Below, piece after piece: positions 1-6,944 of a DNA stretch of 31,829 nt. The notes beneath the pieces are model-generated. The model made no database searches and had not been told where the DNA came from. It was given only the letters and a program-made list of their open reading frames with translations. The stretch's first letter is position 1; the number at the start of each line of letters is the position of its first letter. Source of the stretch: an uncultured Leptotrichia sp. (GTDB lineage: Bacteria > Fusobacteriota > Fusobacteriia > Fusobacteriales > Leptotrichiaceae); NCBI GenBank assembly GCA_938017765.1, contig CALIJH010000167.1, positions 1-31,829 of the forward strand. The letters are read 5' to 3'. Made by a program: the position numbers and the translations under genes.

Positions 1-149
1 TTTTATTTTAGATGAACAAAAAAATTCTCTTAATAGAATTTATAAAAATAGTATTAGTAGTATCATTTAAAAAATAATATGAAGAACAAAAAAATAGAAA
101 AATATATATTTATTAAAAAATTATGATTAACTCCGAAAGGAGAGGAAAC

Positions 150-178
150 TTGATTTTTTTATTAATTTATGTTATAGT
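150..178 (+). promoter_or_regulatory. Sigma70 promoter for a short RNA upstream of the toxin-like peptide
   Basis: TTGATT at 150-155 and TATAGT at 173-178 are separated by exactly 17 bp. The predicted start is near 185, so the transcript would begin at the segment complementary to the 3' end of the downstream peptide mRNA. Seen in sequence; activity is inferred. Confidence 0.6.
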
Positions 179-184
179 ACAAAT

Positions 185-268
185 ACCTTGAGGTAGACCC
201 CAAAAGGGTACTCGTATAGAAGTTTAAAATTTGTGAACAAAAAAGACTGGAAAACTCCAGTCTTTTTT
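185..268 (+). ncRNA. Candidate antitoxin small RNA (type I toxin-antitoxin)
   Basis: A transcript of about 84 nt is predicted from the promoter at 150-178 to the strong terminator at 236-271. It contains no convincing ORF. Bases 211-225 can pair with 299-313 of the downstream peptide mRNA as 15 contiguous pairs including one G-U, covering the start of its Shine-Dalgarno. Bases 188-194 pair with 389-395 and 183-187 with 404-408, at the mRNA 3' end. Bases 197-209 form a small hairpin whose sequence is nearly complementary to the terminator hairpin of that mRNA at 395-406. RNA and target lie on the same strand, so it would act in trans, or as a fold-back if one long transcript is made. The complementarity is seen directly; the antitoxin role is inferred from type I systems such as tisB/istR and zorO/orzO, whose RNAs are encoded beside the toxin. 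Confidence 0.5.
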
Positions 269-271
269 GTT
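236..271. terminator. Perfect bidirectional intrinsic terminator
   Basis: A perfect 16-bp stem (236-251 with 256-271) closes a 4-nt loop AAAC. The GC part GACTGGA/TCCAGTC is flanked by six A and six T, so it can terminate transcription in both directions. On the plus strand it ends the small RNA. On the minus strand it is the first good terminator after clpB, so clpB read-through would be antisense to the peptide mRNA. Confidence 0.85.
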
Positions 272-276
272 ATAAT
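248..276 (+). promoter_or_regulatory. Extended -10 promoter for the toxin-like peptide mRNA
   Basis: TATAAT at 271-276 is preceded by TGT (268-270), giving an extended -10 (TGnTATAAT). A weak -35, TGGAAA (248-253), lies 17 bp upstream, inside the terminator stem. The predicted start at 282-283 places a hairpin (282-287 with 292-297, loop CACA) at the very 5' end of the mRNA, as is common for stable toxin mRNAs. Confidence 0.6.
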
Positions 277-324
277 TTTATCGGCTTCACAAAGCCGTAA
301 ACTTTTATACGAGGAGGTACTGCT

Positions 325-381
325 ATGTTTAAAATGGTAGTTGTACTGATTTTTTTATTTATCAGTTATAACCTGTTTTAA
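325..381 (+). CDS. 18-residue hydrophobic peptide, putative Ibs-like type I toxin
   Basis: The ORF encodes MFKMVVVLIFLFISYNLF and is too short for routine gene calling. A near-ideal Shine-Dalgarno GAGGAGGT (311-318) lies 7 nt before the ATG. The peptide has a short N-terminus with one Lys, a run of about ten hydrophobic residues, then a polar Ser-Tyr-Asn tail. This resembles the Ibs membrane toxins of enterobacteria in length and residue pattern (short basic N-terminus, V/I/L core, ISxxx end). It has a private promoter, a 5' hairpin and a terminator. An upstream RNA on the same strand is complementary to both its ribosome-binding region and its 3' end. Known for the family: such peptides insert in the inner membrane and depolarise it when overproduced. 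Inferred here: it is a toxin held off by the neighbouring RNA. Alternatives are a small membrane regulator or a fortuitous ORF, the latter unlikely given the signals around it. Confidence 0.6.
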   Translation: MFKMVVVLIFLFISYNLF

Positions 382-394
382 TCATCAGACCTCA

Positions 395-420
395 ACCCTT
401 AGGGGTATTTTTATCTTTTT
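395..420 (+). terminator. Terminator of the toxin-like peptide mRNA
   Basis: A short stem ACCC/GGGT (395-398, 403-406) with loop TTAG is followed by an interrupted T tract (409-420). It overlaps the convergent clpB stop codon. The hairpin is weak alone, but its sequence is also the target of the upstream RNA. Confidence 0.45.
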
Positions 421-2984
421 ACTTTATAAGTAAGTTTTTCACCGTCTGTATCTATTAAAACTACACTATTCTCAGGTATTTCATTAGATAAAATCATTTT
501 TGAGAGATTAGTTTCTATATCTTTCTGAACAAATCTTTTCAGCGGTCTTGCTCCGTAAGCAGGGTCATAAGCTTCATCTACAATAAAATCAAGGGCTTTG
601 TCGGTAAATTCTATTTTTATAAACTGGTCTTTAAGTTTTTTGTTTATATCTTCAAGAATCAGACTTATGATATTTTTTACACTGTCTTTTCCTAATGACT
701 TAAATACTATAATGTCATCAATTCTGTTTAGAAATTCAGGTTTAAATCTATGTCTCATTTCTTCAAGTACAGCCTCTTTTGTGGTATCTGAAAGTTGCGG
801 GTCTTGAAGAATAATCTCGCTTCCTATGTTGGAAGTCATTATAACTATAGTGTTTTTGAAGTCCACAACTTTACCTTTCCCGTCTGTCAGTCTACCGTCG
901 TCAAGCAGTTGAAGCAGAACATTGAATACATCGGGATGGGCTTTTTCTATTTCATCAAATAGTATAACAGAATAAGGTTTTCTTCTGACAGCTTCTGTCA
1001 ATTGTCCGCCTTCTTCATATCCTACATATCCCGGAGGTGCTCCTATCAGTCTTGTAACGCTGAATTTATCCATATATTCACTCATATCTATTCTGACAAT
1101 ATTATTTTCATCGTCAAACAGATTGTGGGCAAGGGTTTTTGTGAGATAAGTTTTTCCGACACCTGTAGGTCCTAAAAATATAAATGAACCGATAGGTCTG
1201 TTAGGGTCTTTCAATCCTGCACGGGATCTTATTATAGTATCGCTTATGGTTTCAATGGCTTCATCTTGTCCAATTACACGGTTTTTCATATGTTCGGCAA
1301 GGTTCAATATCTTTTCTTTTTCTCCCTGCAACAGTTTGGAAACAGGTATCCCTGTCCATTTTCCTACAATTTCCGCAATTTCTTCACTGTCTATTTCCTG
1401 TTTTAATAATTTGTTGGAATTACCTGTGTTACGATCTTTCCATTTTTCTTCCTCAATTTCTCTCTCTTTTTCAAGAGGTGCCAGTTTTCCGTATTGGAGT
1501 TCGGCTAATTTATTGAAATCTGCTCTTCTCTGGGCTTCCTGAATTTCAAGTTTGACTCTTTCTATTTCCTCATTAATCTTTGTAAGCCTTCCTGCTTCCT
1601 GTTTTTCGCTTTCCCATTGGGATTTTAATGTTTTTTCTTCCTCTTTCAGTTCAGCTATCTCTTTTTCCAGAGATTCCAGTCTATCCATTGAAGCCTTGTC
1701 TTTTTCTTTTGTCAATGCCACTTTTTCAATCTCGAGCTGCATAAGACGTCTTGTTACTTCGTCAAGCTCTGTAGGCATTGAGTTGATTTCAGTTTTTACT
1801 TTTGCTGCCGCTTCGTCAATAAGGTCGATAGCCTTATCAGGTAGAAATCTGTCATTTATATATCTGTCGCTCATTGTAGCGGCTGTAACTATTGCGTTAT
1901 CAGTAATTCTAATTCCGTGAAATATTTCAAATTTTTCTTTTAGACCACGTAATATCGAAATAGTATCCTCTACGGTAGGTTCATTAACTAAAATAGGCTG
2001 AAATCTTCTTTCAAGAGCTGCATCTTTTTCAATGTATTTTCTGTATTCATCAAGAGTAGTAGCACCGATAACTTTGACTTCTCCACGGGCAAGCATAGGT
2101 TTCAGGAGATTTCCTGCGTCCATAGAACCTTCACTTTTTCCTGCTCCTACGATGTTATGGACTTCATCTATAAATAATATTATTCTTCCGTCACTCTTTT
2201 CGAGTTCATCGAGTACGGCTTTCAGTCTTTCTTCAAATTCTCCCCTGTATTTTGCTCCCGATATGAGTGCCCCCATATCAAGTGAAAATATAGTTTTATC
2301 TTTCAGATTTTCAGGTACGTCCCCTTTCAGTATTCTCTGGGCAATGCCTTCCGCAATGGCGGTTTTACCTACACCCGGTTCACCGATGAGGATAGGATTA
2401 TTTTTATTTCTTCTCGATAAAATCTGAATAGCACGTCTTATTTCCTGATCTCTGCCGATTATCGGGTCGATTTTACCTTTTCTCGCCAGTTCTACAAGGT
2501 CTTTACCGTATTTATCCAGAGCTTCATAAGAATTTTCAGGATTGTCGGACATAATTTTTCTGCCGCCTCTTATTTCATTCAGTACATTTTCAAACTGATT
2601 TTTTATAATTCCGTTTTCCTTTAAAAAATTGTTGTTGTCATAGCTTGCCAAAAATAGGTGTTCTGTACTTATATAGGCGTCTCCCATTTTTTTTGCATAA
2701 TCTTCGGCACCTACAAGAACTCTGTTCATTTCCGCATTGGGTCTTGGGTCTATACTTCCTCCCTCTATTTTAGGCATTCTGTCTAATTTGTCTTCGAGCT
2801 TTTTTGTCAGTTCAATAGTGTTTATCCCCATTTTTTTGAGTATATTGGGAATAAGTCCGTTCATCTGCCCAATCAGTGCAAGTAGTAAATGTTCTACTTT
2901 TATATCGGAACTTTTGTATCTAATCGCAAAATTATGAGCTTCGGAAATGGCTTCCATACTCTTTTGAGTAAATTTTTCTTCCAT
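411..2984 (-). CDS. clpB: ATP-dependent chaperone ClpB (protein disaggregase)
   Basis: ClpB is a cytosolic AAA+ hexamer that works with DnaK to extract and unfold polypeptides from heat-induced aggregates. The sequence has the full family layout: a Clp N-terminal repeat domain (about residues 1-145), NBD1 with Walker A GEPGVGKTA and Walker B FIDEVH, a long charged coiled-coil middle domain (about 395-520) that distinguishes ClpB from ClpA/ClpC, NBD2 with Walker A GPTGVGKTY and Walker B LFDEIE, and the C-terminal D2-small domain. Length (857 residues) matches the family. The frame opens at 2993, but the minus-strand Shine-Dalgarno AAGGAG sits only 1-2 nt from that ATG and 10 nt from the next in-frame ATG at 2984. 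The start MEEKFTQKS at 2984 is therefore preferred. The gene is monocistronic and convergent with the small peptide locus. Regulation is by the promoter and CIRCE-like operator just upstream. Confidence 0.97.
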   Translation of the reverse strand: MEEKFTQKSMEAISEAHNFAIRYKSSDIKVEHLLLALIGQMNGLIPNILKKMGINTIELTKKLEDKLDRMPKIEGGSIDPRPNAEMNRVLVGAEDYAKKMGDAYISTEHLFLASYDNNNFLKENGIIKNQFENVLNEIRGGRKIMSDNPENSYEALDKYGKDLVELARKGKIDPIIGRDQEIRRAIQILSRRNKNNPILIGEPGVGKTAIAEGIAQRILKGDVPENLKDKTIFSLDMGALISGAKYRGEFEERLKAVLDELEKSDGRIILFIDEVHNIVGAGKSEGSMDAGNLLKPMLARGEVKVIGATTLDEYRKYIEKDAALERRFQPILVNEPTVEDTISILRGLKEKFEIFHGIRITDNAIVTAATMSDRYINDRFLPDKAIDLIDEAAAKVKTEINSMPTELDEVTRRLMQLEIEKVALTKEKDKASMDRLESLEKEIAELKEEEKTLKSQWESEKQEAGRLTKINEEIERVKLEIQEAQRRADFNKLAELQYGKLAPLEKEREIEEEKWKDRNTGNSNKLLKQEIDSEEIAEIVGKWTGIPVSKLLQGEKEKILNLAEHMKNRVIGQDEAIETISDTIIRSRAGLKDPNRPIGSFIFLGPTGVGKTYLTKTLAHNLFDDENNIVRIDMSEYMDKFSVTRLIGAPPGYVGYEEGGQLTEAVRRKPYSVILFDEIEKAHPDVFNVLLQLLDDGRLTDGKGKVVDFKNTIVIMTSNIGSEIILQDPQLSDTTKEAVLEEMRHRFKPEFLNRIDDIIVFKSLGKDSVKNIISLILEDINKKLKDQFIKIEFTDKALDFIVDEAYDPAYGARPLKRFVQKDIETNLSKMILSNEIPENSVVLIDTDGEKLTYKVKR

Positions 2985-3155
2985 ATTTATCATTCTCCTT
3001 ATTTTTCAGATTTTTTATTTAATATGCTTTATATAGTTAGTAAATTAGTAAAAATATTCATATTGTTAAAAATATTTGTATTATATATTAGAAGTATTAT
3101 TTTTATTCCAACTTACTATAAAATATTTTTGCATAAAATTTTATTTCTCTTTTTG

Positions 3156-3182
3156 TTAGCACTCTATACATATGATTGCTAG
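3156..3182 (-). promoter_or_regulatory. CIRCE-like HrcA operator of clpB
   Basis: TTAGCACTC, a 9-bp spacer, then GATTGCTAG. The left arm matches the CIRCE consensus perfectly and the right arm at 7 of 9 positions. It lies at the predicted clpB start site (near 3183), the usual place for HrcA repression. Confidence 0.8.
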
Positions 3183-3189
3183 CAAAAAT

Positions 3190-3218
3190 AATATATCATA
3201 TTTTTATTAATGTGTCAA
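3190..3218 (-). promoter_or_regulatory. Sigma70 promoter of clpB
   Basis: On the minus strand, TTGACA (3218-3213), a 17-bp spacer, then TATATT (3195-3190). The -35 is perfect and the -10 has one mismatch. The start falls at the edge of the CIRCE element. Confidence 0.8.
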
Positions 3219-3454
3219 TGGTTTTTTTGAAAAAAACTATATTTTTTTGAAAGTAGTGATAAAGCTCAGATAGAACCGCATATTTGTTGTATAAAAATTA
3301 AAAATATAAAATTATCAAATAATCTGAATTATATATGAAAATAAAATCTCTCATTTTTCTTTAATCTTCATTTGCTAATATATACAAAATGAAACTTCAT
3401 AAGAAATTTTATGAAAAATAGAAATTATAGTTTATACAGGGAGATGATATTTTT

Positions 3455-4153
3455 ATGAAAAAATATTTGAATTTAAAAGTTTTAATAACATCTGCTATAT
3501 TGATACTTTGTGCGATGTGTATGGCAGTTTCATCAGGAAAGTCGACAAAATCGGGTAGGGGAGTATATGCAGGAGTTGATCACAGCGGATTCGATCAGGT
3601 GATTTATCTGAGAGACGATGGCACATATACAGAAGAATTAGGTAAGGCTGACTGGAAAACAAGAGTAGACGGAACATATACAATAAGCGGAAATAAGCTG
3701 ATTACAACAGATAAAAAAGGAATAAAGGACGAATATGAATATACAACGGCAGATAAAAATGCTATGTTGGCACCGGGTAGTTTCTATATGTTTAAGGCAC
3801 AGATACCAAAAAATAAAATCCCTGACGGCGTGTACAGCTTCTATGTAGGAACTGTATCAGGAAGTGCAGGAATAGGAGTCAGCGGAGCAGGAGGAAACGG
3901 ATATATAAAATTTGAAGGAAACAGATTTATAGAATATTCAGGTTCATTTTCTTCGATGTCCACTTCTTCAGCAGAAGGAGGTTCCAGCAGTTCAAATAAA
4001 GCTTCGGGAACATATACTATAAATAATGGTGATTTGACATTAAAATATAATAACGGTACAGTAAAAAGACACAGCTTTTTCTATGTTCCGCCAACTTCAA
4101 GCGGAAAAGGAGCAATGGTAGTTCTCGACGGAAGCATTTATTATGCTGATTAA
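3455..4153 (+). CDS. Secreted beta-rich protein of unknown function
   Basis: I do not recognise a named family. The 232-residue protein starts with a basic tip and a hydrophobic signal segment (about residues 8-26) containing two cysteines. None sits in a good lipobox, so it is more likely cleaved or anchored than a classical lipoprotein. The body is rich in Gly, Ser, Thr and Tyr. It contains two related beta segments, DGTYTISGNKL and SGTYTINNGDLTL, each followed by a charged turn and an aromatic strand. This suggests two copies of a small beta-sandwich or lipocalin-like unit, loosely like extracytoplasmic NlpE/META-type domains. A Ser-rich linker (around residues 165-185) separates the halves. 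A GGGAG Shine-Dalgarno precedes the ATG. It stands alone, divergent from clpB, with about 150 nt of AT-rich leader. Confidence 0.7.
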   Translation: MKKYLNLKVLITSAILILCAMCMAVSSGKSTKSGRGVYAGVDHSGFDQVIYLRDDGTYTEELGKADWKTRVDGTYTISGNKLITTDKKGIKDEYEYTTADKNAMLAPGSFYMFKAQIPKNKIPDGVYSFYVGTVSGSAGIGVSGAGGNGYIKFEGNRFIEYSGSFSSMSTSSAEGGSSSSNKASGTYTINNGDLTLKYNNGTVKRHSFFYVPPTSSGKGAMVVLDGSIYYAD

Positions 4154-4338
4154 TAATATTGAACGAAAGTTTATAATATAAATAAGTTTTCAGTTAGAAT
4201 AAAGAAAGAGAATTGCGGCAATCTGTAAGAAAATAGCGGTTATTGGTTTTAGTTATTTGGATTTAACATTATCGGAATATCGGCTCAATCTATTTATCTT
4301 CGGGTAAATATGAATATTAAAAAGTCGGTATTTTTTAT

Positions 4339-4364
4339 TTTGAATTTAGAATTCTAAATTCAAA
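4339..4364. repeat. 26-bp perfect palindrome
   Basis: The sequence is self-complementary without a loop, centred on an EcoRI-like GAATTC at 4349-4354. It could form a cruciform or be a dimeric-protein binding site. A T-rich run (4331-4341) precedes it but no U tract follows, so it is not a standard terminator. Confidence 0.7.
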
Positions 4365-4454
4365 GAGTAATATTTTTAATAGTATATATATTAGCGTATA
4401 CATTTAAGTATGTATTTAAAAGTATTTGTATAAATATTAAAGCATAAATACACC

Positions 4455-4483
4455 TTGATGATACAATACAAATATGCTACAAT
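4455..4483 (+). promoter_or_regulatory. Promoter of the glycosyltransferase gene
   Basis: TTGATG (4455-4460), a 17-bp spacer, then TACAAT (4478-4483), with a TGC extension just before the -10. The predicted start is near 4490, giving a 5' UTR of about 60 nt. Confidence 0.65.
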
Positions 4484-4549
4484 TCATCTAAATAAAAGGA
4501 AATAATTAAAGATAAAATACATAAAAATAGGCGGAGGAATAAAATAATT

Positions 4550-5815
4550 ATGAAAATATTGCATATATTGGCACAGTTACCTGTAAAGACAGGAAGTGGA
4601 GTTTATTTCACAAATGTCATTGACGGATTGAAAGAATATCGGGATATAGAGCAGGCATGTGTTTATGCTACGACAGCCGATTACGATATAAATATACTGG
4701 ACAGGAAAAATCAATATGAAGTAGTTTTTGAAAGTGAAAATCTCCCCTTTTCTATAGTAGGAATGAGTGATATTATGCCTTATCCCAATACGCTTTATCA
4801 TAATATGACCGACGAAATGTTCGGGCAATGGAAAAAGGAATTTCTGAAACAGTTAAATCTTGCAAAAAATAATTTTAATCCCGATGTAATATTGACTCAT
4901 CATCTTTGGATACTGTCATCAATGACAAGGGAGATTTTTCCCGATAAAAAAGTAGTTGCAGTATGCCATAATACTGATATAAGGCAGGCAAGGCAAAATG
5001 AAAGCCTGAAAAAAAGGCATATACACTCCCTGAAAGATGTGGATAATGTGCTGGCTCTAAGTAATAGACAGTTCAAGGATATAGAGGAAGTATTTGGAAT
5101 ATCGGAAGAAAAAATAATAGACATAGGGGCGGGATATAATGAAAAAATATTCTATCCGCCTGAACATTATCCTGAAAAAGAAAAAGTGGAATTAGTATAC
5201 GCAGGAAAGTTTGATGATTCCAAAGGGTTTTATGAACTGATAAAGGCATTTAGAAAAATAGAGGAAAATGACGACAGCGTTACGATAGATTTGATAGGTA
5301 ACATAACCGAACAGAATAGAGAAAGAATAAAAAAAGAAGTGGGAAATTCCAAAAATATTAATGTCTATAATGCTGTATCCCAGAAAGAATTAGCGGACAT
5401 TATGCGGACAAAGGATATTTTTATACTGCCTTCATATTTTGAAGGGTTGGGACTTATAGCTGTAGAAGCACTCGGGAGCGGTCTTAGAGTAGTTGCTACA
5501 AAGATAGACGGGCTTATAGAGCTGCTCGGAAAAGAGCTGAATGTTGATGAGATTATCGAATATGTCGATATGCCCACGATTTACGATACTGATAAAGCTG
5601 TGGAAGAAGAAAAACCTGCATTTGTATTGAGATTGGCAGATAAAATAGAAAATATGATAAAAAGAACAAGGGAAAAAAGAGAAATAGACAAGGCGTTGAT
5701 TGAAAAAATTCAGAAAAAATCATGGAAATCAAAAATAGAAGATATAAAAGATGTTTTGTGTAAAGATAATAACAGTTGCCACCAAACAAATATGAAAAAA
5801 GATATGGATAAATAA
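4550..5815 (+). CDS. GT4-family glycosyltransferase
   Basis: A 421-residue cytosolic GT-B fold enzyme of the GT4 (glycosyltransferase group 1) family, which transfers sugars from activated donors with retention of configuration. The N-terminal acceptor half opens with KILHILAQLP and the glycine-rich loop TGSGVYFTNV typical of this fold. The donor half begins near VELVYAGKFDDSKGF, and the family's E-x7-E motif is seen as EGLGLIAVE (E298 and E306), where the donor nucleotide-sugar binds. There is no signal peptide or membrane segment. GGAGG (4533-4537) lies 12 nt before the ATG. The last 20 or so residues are polar and look dispensable. No other glycan genes flank it, so the acceptor (capsule, glycolipid or protein) cannot be assigned. 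Confidence 0.88.
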   Translation: MKILHILAQLPVKTGSGVYFTNVIDGLKEYRDIEQACVYATTADYDINILDRKNQYEVVFESENLPFSIVGMSDIMPYPNTLYHNMTDEMFGQWKKEFLKQLNLAKNNFNPDVILTHHLWILSSMTREIFPDKKVVAVCHNTDIRQARQNESLKKRHIHSLKDVDNVLALSNRQFKDIEEVFGISEEKIIDIGAGYNEKIFYPPEHYPEKEKVELVYAGKFDDSKGFYELIKAFRKIEENDDSVTIDLIGNITEQNRERIKKEVGNSKNINVYNAVSQKELADIMRTKDIFILPSYFEGLGLIAVEALGSGLRVVATKIDGLIELLGKELNVDEIIEYVDMPTIYDTDKAVEEEKPAFVLRLADKIENMIKRTREKREIDKALIEKIQKKSWKSKIEDIKDVLCKDNNSCHQTNMKKDMDK

Positions 5816-5990
5816 AGAAAGAAAATCTCTATTTAACTTCTCCTTTTTATCGATATAAAACTGATTTATTGACATAAGACTAAGATAAAAGTAGTAAATA
5901 TAGAGATAAATGTCAGGAAAAAGTAAATAGAAAGAAATAGAGAAATATTTCTTATCATAATTTTATATTTTGATAATCAAATAATTTTTC

Positions 5991-6019
5991 TTTACAAATA
6001 AAAAAATAAAAGATATAAT
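5991..6019 (+). promoter_or_regulatory. Promoter of the efe-tat operon
   Basis: TTTACA (5991-5996), a 17-bp spacer, then a perfect TATAAT (6014-6019). A TGATAAT half-site at 5971-5977 matches one arm of a Fur box, but the second arm is poor, so Fur control is only possible. Confidence 0.7.
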
Positions 6020-6055
6020 TTGTTTGATTAAAAATATATTTTAGGAGGCTTCGGA

Positions 6056-6943
6056 ATGAAAAAAATGAAAAAAATTGCACTTTTGGCATTAGTAACAGCG
6101 TTAGTAATAACAGGGTGCGGAAAAAAGGAAAACAAGGAGGACGGAAAAAACGGAACAACAGCACAGGCAGAACAGAATAATGGGGCAGTAGATTTGAGCA
6201 AGGAAACGGCGGAATATAAAAAATTTGTTGAAGAGCAGATTGATATGCTTCTGAAAGATACTGAAAATTTTGCTCAATTATTGAAAAACGGAAAACTTGA
6301 AGAAGCTAAAAAAGTATATCCGTTAATACGTATGGCTTATGAAAGATCAGAGCCTATTGCTGAAAGTTTTGGAGAATCCGACATTAAGATAGATTACCGT
6401 TTAGTGGACTTTAAAGAGGAATTTAATACTGAAGAGGGTTGGAAAGGTTTCCATAGAATTGAAAAAATATTATGGGAGCAAAATACTACAAAGGGTACTG
6501 AAAAGTATGCTGATGAGCTTGTAAATGACATCAAGGAGTTGAAAGCCAAAATAGCGACTATAGAAGTAACTCCTGACATAATGCTTACAGGAGCTATAGA
6601 TTTATTAAATGAAGTTTCCACTCAAAAAATCACAGGAGAGGAAGAAGTATTCTCCCATACTGATTTATATGATTTTAGAGCAAATATTGAGGGAGCACAG
6701 AAAATATTTGAACTATTTAGGTCAAAATTAGAAAAAAAAGACAGCAAACTTGTAGCAACTTTAGATTCAGAGTTTAAAGCTGTAAACGGACTGCTTGACA
6801 AATATATGACAGATGATAAAAACTATAAACTGTACACTGACTTGACAAAGGAGGACACAAAAGCACTTGCGGAAGCTGTAACCAAGCTTGGAGAACCTTT
6901 ATCCCAAATGGGAATAATACTGGATGTAAAAGAAGGTAAGTAA
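6056..6943 (+). CDS. efeO: EfeO/EfeM-type iron-binding lipoprotein (imelysin-like, M75)
   Basis: This is the extracytoplasmic iron-binding partner of an EfeUOB iron importer. The N-terminus is a lipoprotein signal peptide: basic MKKMKK, a hydrophobic core, then the lipobox ITGC with Cys21 as the lipidated residue. The body (about 40-295) is the imelysin-like/M75 helical bundle. It includes the diagnostic GFHRIEKILW segment, in which H133 and E136 form the HxxE metal-binding motif. The N-terminal cupredoxin domain of E. coli EfeO is absent, so this is the shorter EfeM type. The gene is first in the operon and its stop is 1 nt from the efeB start, indicating coupled translation. The strong promoter at 5991-6019 lies just upstream. 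Iron as substrate is family knowledge; no transport data can be read here. Confidence 0.9.
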   Translation: MKKMKKIALLALVTALVITGCGKKENKEDGKNGTTAQAEQNNGAVDLSKETAEYKKFVEEQIDMLLKDTENFAQLLKNGKLEEAKKVYPLIRMAYERSEPIAESFGESDIKIDYRLVDFKEEFNTEEGWKGFHRIEKILWEQNTTKGTEKYADELVNDIKELKAKIATIEVTPDIMLTGAIDLLNEVSTQKITGEEEVFSHTDLYDFRANIEGAQKIFELFRSKLEKKDSKLVATLDSEFKAVNGLLDKYMTDDKNYKLYTDLTKEDTKALAEAVTKLGEPLSQMGIILDVKEGK

Positions 6944-6944
6944 T

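Larger units (their letters stand above)
4154..4549. other. Gene-free stretch between secreted protein and glycosyltransferase
   Basis: About 400 bp with no supported ORF on either strand. It holds a 26-bp perfect palindrome at 4339-4364 and a promoter at 4455-4483. No tRNA-like or terminator structure with a proper U tract was seen. Confidence 0.6.

Noticed and set aside
1246..2427. Several plus-strand ORFs of 98-131 codons inside the clpB region
   Set aside because: They lie antisense to a complete, well-conserved clpB, have no Shine-Dalgarno or recognisable product, and mirror the codon pattern of the real gene.
5971..5985. Fur box before the efe operon
   Set aside because: Only one TGATAAT arm is good; the second arm matches at about 3 of 7 positions. 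Kept as a possibility, not annotated as a site.
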